From Schistocephalus solidus (lineage: Eukaryota > Platyhelminthes > Cestoda > Diphyllobothriidea > Diphyllobothriidae), in contig WEDG01003952.1 of the NCBI GenBank assembly GCA_017591395.1, positions 226,501-290,500 of the forward strand: a stretch of 64,000 nucleotides of DNA, given 5' to 3'. The notes beneath the pieces were generated by a model that did no database searches, was not told the DNA's origin, and saw only the letters and a program-made list of their open reading frames with translations. This document shows, piece by piece, positions 59,205 to 64,000 of the stretch (position 1 is the stretch's first letter; each line of letters starts with the position of its first letter). Made by a program: the position numbers and the translations under genes.

Positions 59205-59340
59205 CGGTTCCTGGTTGGGGTCTTGTAGCTCAGTTGGTTAGAGTGTTGGCTGGACATTCGTTTTGTGCGTACTGTCGCTGGTCCAAAATCAATCAAGGCC
59301 GTTCAGCTTTTCATCATTGGGTTAGATGAATTTAAGATCA
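59205..59340 (+). repeat. tRNA-derived SINE S2 with intact A box
   Basis: GGTTCCTGGTTGGGGTCTTG precedes a perfect A box TAGCTCAGTTGG (59226-59237) and TTAGAGTGTTGGCTGG. The B box is decayed (CGCTGGTCCAAAATC). It cannot fold as a complete tRNA. Confidence 0.7.
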
Positions 59341-59344
59341 CACA

Positions 59345-60630
59345 ATTCCGGATCAACCTTTAAAGAAAATTGTAACCGATTTTGCAACACGTACTTATAG
59401 CTGATTAAACATATGCGTGTGATTCATGAATCTCGTGTTGACATGCAAGATGATCATGGAACGAGTCTTCTTTCGACTAGTTGTTCACGTGACCCTTTAC
59501 ATTTTCATGATTTCCGTCATCAAGGCAGCTCAAGCATCTAGGTTCCCGAAGACCAAGAGTATAAACTGGATTGGGGCGTGAATACGCATCTGCGCAAAAG
59601 ATCACTCAGACTGAAATGACCTCGTTTTGAGGGGCATAAAGAAGATAGTATCGGTTACTGTACCCTATGACGAAATTGGTGACCCGAAAACACACACTTT
59701 TTGGCTGCGTTACTTTCCCCATTCCTCAACAGCTGCCCCAGTAAACCTCTGAGGAAACTCTTTTCCTCTATTTCGATGGAAATACTGAATAAATGAATTA
59801 AACAGCGTTGTTTCTACTTAATACTTTATGTTTAAATTCAATTTTACATAAAAAGTAAGAACAAGAGGAGTGCATAATCCAATTTCGATACCTATCATTC
59901 AGTTTTAAATTGCCAACCCGAATTTCTGCTGTGATGGGCATCCTATGTGAAAATAATTAAGAGCAGTTCACAATGACAAGTTGTACTGATCCACGCAATG
60001 GCAACGAGACCCACGCAAAGGTTGTTAGCCAACAGAAATAGAGAAGGAAGAGCCAGTTAGCATGTACTGACTACCAGGGTACGTGGAGGGTGTTTACGCG
60101 ATCGAATCACGCATGTGGTTCTTGTCTCCCTCTACGCATTGTAGCGACATCTGATAACCGAACGAGAGAGACAAGCATTCCGCTCTCAGCCTGAGTGAAC
60201 CGTGCCAAAAGTGTTTTAAATCTAGTGTCGTGGTTCAGCCAGTCGTGGTGCCAGTTATTTTAACTAAGTGATAATAGATTTGTTTATAATACTATGGGCA
60301 AAGATCGAATTGGATAATGCGTAATCTTTGAATTAGATATAATCTTAGTAAATGCAGCATCCGTCCACGCTTAAATGAAACAGACTAGGTGTAAACGCAG
60401 CACTATACATATGTTTCTGAATGTGCTTAATTCAGCCGCTAATTATTCTGAGGATAAAGCAAAAATTGCTACTTATTGTCATAGTTATTCTTCAGATAAA
60501 TTTAAAGTGCTCACCGGAACTAGGTTGCTTGCTCACTGACATTTTGGAGAGCATGGCCGGCTCTCCATTCTTGGACTTTTGTGATGCTGTTTGAATAGGG
60601 CACGTAAAACTAGTGTAGGGATTACTTATT
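59345..60630. other. No gene recognised
   Basis: Mixed composition with a slightly GC-richer part around 60.0-60.25 kb that has the look of an old repeat but matches nothing else in the window. Confidence 0.4.
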
Positions 60631-60639
60631 AATTATTAT

Positions 60640-60910
60640 ATTACCCTATAAATTGGAGATGATAACAGGAAACGGCCGCACTACAGGTAGTCTCGCACCA
60701 AATTCCAAGGTAATTATATTTAAATTGAGGTTTGTGTTTAATGTAAGGTTAGGGTTAGGGTCAAGTTAAAAATTATAATTACGGCCGTTGCTAACTGTAG
60801 TGTAGGGTTTGGGGTGGCATCAGAGTTAAGATAAGAGCTAAGATTAAGGTTTATTTTAGGGCTAGTGTAAGCGTTAGAGCAGGCGCATATTCACCCTTCC
60901 TGGAATCATG
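60640..60910 (+). repeat. S3 dispersed repeat, long copy
   Basis: Leader AAATTCCAAGGTAATTATAT, then AAGGTTAGGGTTAGGGTC, GTGTAGGGTTTGGGG, AAGATTAAGG and the end GTAAGCGTTAGAGCAGGCGC. Colinear with 39400-39670. It contains the only two consecutive perfect TTAGGG words of the window. Confidence 0.65.
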
Positions 60911-62510
60911 GGTGCAGGGACACCTTAACTATTTGTGCGCGAAGTTCAAATACCCGGCTTGTGGGCCATACGGATACTCCTTAACAAAACAATAAACATT
61001 TTCGTTGCCGAAAATAATCGGATTGCTCTTAAACAGTCCACTTAGTTGCCTACACTGTCTAAACACGACGTTTGTTGAAAGGTTTGGTGACTAAGGGCTG
61101 ACGATTAAAGGATAGTTTATAATCTAACGGATGTGGACGGAATTGTAAAATGCATAACTTTGACTTATTTAACCTCTTTCTAAATTTCAAAAGGCAGCGT
61201 CCGTTTAACCACTATTTTTCACTTACGCTGTCCCGTTAGAGATGAAAAAAACATAACCGAAAAGTGGTTTAAAATGCCCTTAAAATCCGTCTTTACATGA
61301 AATACACTGTGGACAAACCAGCAACGAACGATATATTTTTCTGAATAGGCTTCGCTCAAAGGCTTATTATTGTTTGAGATAAAAAACTAGCTGTCACTTG
61401 TCCTGTTTGCAAGGCTTTTCGGTTAAGATAGAGTAAGTTAAAAACGTATACAACAATACCGCAGTCCCAACAACACTTTAATATCTCGTGTTGAACCAGA
61501 ATTCTGTGAACCGGCTTACTAAGCCGCAGGAAACCTTGTGCTGCGACAGTCCACGCCATGTACAATCACACACAACGATAAAAACAAAAATTAGGAGGTC
61601 ATGGACAATTTGTATAGAATAAACAGGCGGATTTTGGCACATTTTACTAGCATCTATTGAAGAACTTGTTAACAAATTGGAATAATCATACAGTTGCCTT
61701 CATTTTTCGAAAGAAGAATGAATTTTGCATGTATGCAAATAAAAGGCATCAATTAGTGTACTTAAAAAACGGTTTACTCGAGAATTTAGATGAATGCATG
61801 TGGGGAATAGTTCAAACGAAGGATTTGATTCACAAAGTTCCTTCGGTTTCTGTGGTTGATAATTTGTTGTATTTGCTACTTTTTATGGTATCTTTGAGGA
61901 AATTTTAAAAGAGTACCGAAGGATGCTCGTGGTATGACTGTAATTTAATGAAACTCTCAAATCAAGTCTAATCTTGTAATTAACCCCGCATCCAAATGCG
62001 TGACTTTCGGTGAAAAACCTCGCATAAGTAACGTTTTGAGATATTTCACTCAATTTTATACCCACACGATCGATGTGCATTCTAATTGACCAGAGTCACC
62101 AAAATAGGAGCGGCTGAACATAAAAACACATCAAGATAACGCTGAGAACAAGGCCGTCTTTTATTTGCTGAAAGGCTAATAAATAAAAGAAAAGCCTTTC
62201 TTTTTTAAGTGACTCATTCTTTAGTTCATTTAAGTAGAAAGAAAGACGTTTGGTTTAATTTAACCGGGTCTTTTGAGCATGCTTTCATTCCTTCCTCTTA
62301 TTTGGCAGTGTTTGTTAGTTAATTACAATGTCGTTAAACTTTGGCGAAATCGGAAATTTGTTGACTTATTCCTGAAATTCTGTAAACAATTAATATATGG
62401 CATCATTGCCTTCTCTTTTGCATTAGGGCATTTATTTCTTTTAAATAAAAGGGAATAATTTGCTTTTTTCTGAATATCCTTCAACCAAATACTGATTTGC
62501 CGCCTGCGCC

Positions 62511-62551
62511 TGTCTCTGATGATGCGAGAGAAAATTTGTATCCAAGCTCGT
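62511..62551 (+). ncRNA. Truncated PLE hammerhead remnant
   Basis: TGTCT followed by an intact CTGATGA (62516-62522) and CGAGAGAAAA, the loop and start of the second helix II strand as in other copies; the first strand of helix II is deleted. Weak and clearly non-functional. Confidence 0.3.
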
Positions 62552-63194
62552 AGAAAATTGACAATCAGTCTTACTGCTTTGAGGCGGCGGTTAATTGATT
62601 GTTTTGACCTTTTGAAGGCTATTTATGCATCGGTTAACACCTGCATCTAAGCCAGTGGTCTGCACGAAGATTGAAGGAGCAGTACAAGCGTTGCAGATGA
62701 TTATATTTTTACTTCAAGTTGGGCATATTGCGATCTGAGGGACAGTTTGAATTTACTCACCTCGTCTATCAGGACACAAAAAATATCTCGAATTAGATAG
62801 GAAGCATTGAGACAAATAGCATAACAAACGCGAATAGCATTTCGCTAACTAGGTATGACCGATGACGACAACTACGGAAACCAGTTACTGCTTCGTTACA
62901 AAGTATCATTTTTTGCTTGGAACCTTGTGGTGAATTTCCTAAATAATTGAACTATTTTAGGGAATTAACTCAACGTCCACATGCGCTCAAGTAAAAGCAC
63001 ATCGCTTCCCGTTAAATGGTAAAAAGGAGCTCAGCTAAGACGGGCAAATTCGGCATGATTTTAAATTTGAATTCTGTGGGTAGCATTTTCTTCTAAAATA
63101 CGGAATCTGACTGCTTATAAAAATTGAGTCACAAAGCTTAGGATTGGGGCTTGCATAAGAGCCCCAGTAGGCCGAATTAATACAGATTCCTATT

Positions 63195-63250
63195 CATTGA
63201 TGAACGCTCCCTGATTGCTAACGGAACTCACTCGTCCCGTCAGGCAGATC
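63195..63250 (-). repeat. S1 tail fragment
   Basis: GATGAACGCTCCCTGATTGC followed by GGAACTCACTCGTCCCGTCAGGC resembles the complement of the S1 tail (GCTCACCGACC..., CACTCGTCCCGTTCTGC). No head or body is attached. Confidence 0.35.
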
Positions 63251-64000
63251 AGTAAACATTGCTTCCATGGCAGTTTCAACTTTCATGCCCTCAACTAAGA
63301 GAGCATGGCCCTGCATTTTAAGGGATAGAGACTTGAAATTAAGTACCAATTTAGATGTTAAGTGTGAATCTCAGGTATGCCAGCTCTTTTTGGGTAGACT
63401 GTTTGCTTGCCAGCATAAAATACGTTATAAGTTCGTGTTCAGTCTTACTGGTTACTTTGAATGTGCTGTTGGATACTTTTTTACATTTCGTAAGAATGCG
63501 GAACCATAAAGAATGGATGAGTCTGCAAATATACCTTGAAGTCTTATATTTGAACTGGTACTCATTTTTACTGGGGCGTTAGTTAATTATTTGAAATTAA
63601 AAGCAAGAATACTACCGATTGACTGATAGCTTAATTTAGAAATTTCTAGGGATCGGTCAACTGAATTGGATCATTGTCAGGCTATGTTAAACTGCAAGGA
63701 GAATAGAGGGAGTTTATTCAAATTACTAGGAATTTTTCTTGATTACATCAAATTAAGTCCAGGAGGCCTGGAAGTATGTCTAAGATGACAGGACTCCAGT
63801 TTAATTAGAACATAGATAGATAGCTATGCACAAGTCATTTATCTCTTCTGTCTACAGTGCTCAGTTAATAAACAGATTAACTGAAGTTTTCCTCTTTCTT
63901 ATGCAAAACTTCATTGTTAATGCATTTGTATGAACATTACCGGTAACGAATACACGCTTCAGAAATATTTCATATAAATACAAAATAGGCGTAAGTATGA

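Larger units (their letters stand above)
60915..64000. other. AT-rich DNA without recognised genes
   Basis: Short ORFs only (largest 83 codons, 61657-61908 plus), without domain or splice evidence. A minor PLE ribozyme remnant and an S1 tail fragment are listed separately. Confidence 0.45.

Noticed and set aside
59205..59340. tRNA gene suggested by a perfect A box
   Set aside because: B box, acceptor stem and anticodon arm cannot be formed; the context matches the S2 SINE family.
29062..59340. CRISPR-like array or bacterial operon structure
   Set aside because: The repeats are dispersed, inverted and tRNA-derived, and the window has eukaryotic splice sites and retroelements; no regular repeat-spacer pattern exists.
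60740..60765. Telomere repeat or chromosome end
   Set aside because: Only two consecutive TTAGGG words inside a defined dispersed element with unique DNA on both sides.

Overview
The window looks like nuclear DNA of a flatworm, most probably a tapeworm of the diphyllobothriid type. The reasons are an AT-rich background with almost no long ORFs, spliced exons with GT/AG borders, dense tRNA-derived SINEs, and several Penelope-like retroelements (PLEs) with GIY-YIG endonuclease and hammerhead-ribozyme ends. The species assignment is inference from repeat types remembered from platyhelminth genomes and was not tested by any search.

One host gene is supported. Five exons on the minus strand run from about 41.5 kb down to 3.06 kb: A (40816-41556), B (12557-12714), C (11442-11619), D (about 9193-9845) and E (3055-3657). 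They chain in compatible reading phases (1, 0, 1, 0). The predicted product is a type I-like membrane protein: a Cys-rich, possibly Ig-like ectodomain (A, B), one transmembrane helix (C) and a long disordered cytoplasmic tail (D, E) ending at a stop codon. The start is missing, either further upstream or outside the window. The family is not recognised.

The rest is intron or intergenic DNA filled with degenerate mobile elements. PLE family A lies at 30037-32170, where a broken reverse transcriptase and GIY-YIG domain sit between inverted terminal repeats that each carry a hammerhead-like motif; a 3' end of the same family lies at 56260-56940, and shorter ribozyme-bearing remnants lie at 13.6, 45.6 and 62.5 kb. 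PLE family B (18835-20705) has two GIY-YIG ends in inverted orientation around an RT thumb fragment. PLE family C (49935-51263, minus) has an internal 153-bp duplication and the best-preserved hammerhead core.

Two SINE-like families, called S1 and S2 here, occur as many copies and repeatedly as inverted pairs (7.5-8.2, 10.9-11.2, 29.1-30.0, 51.7-54.2, 58.7-59.3 kb). S1 copies share a hammerhead-like CTGATGA...GAAA core with an invariant 14-nt spacer. A third dispersed family, S3, is made of degenerate TTAGGG-like text. Other items are a C2H2 fragment of a retrotransposon near 6.0 kb, a two-unit tandem duplication near 26.2 kb, an LTR-like block near 43.5-43.9 kb, a 23-bp inverted repeat at 38.1 kb and a few microsatellites. 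All splice joins and element borders were read by eye; none is backed by transcripts or database searches.
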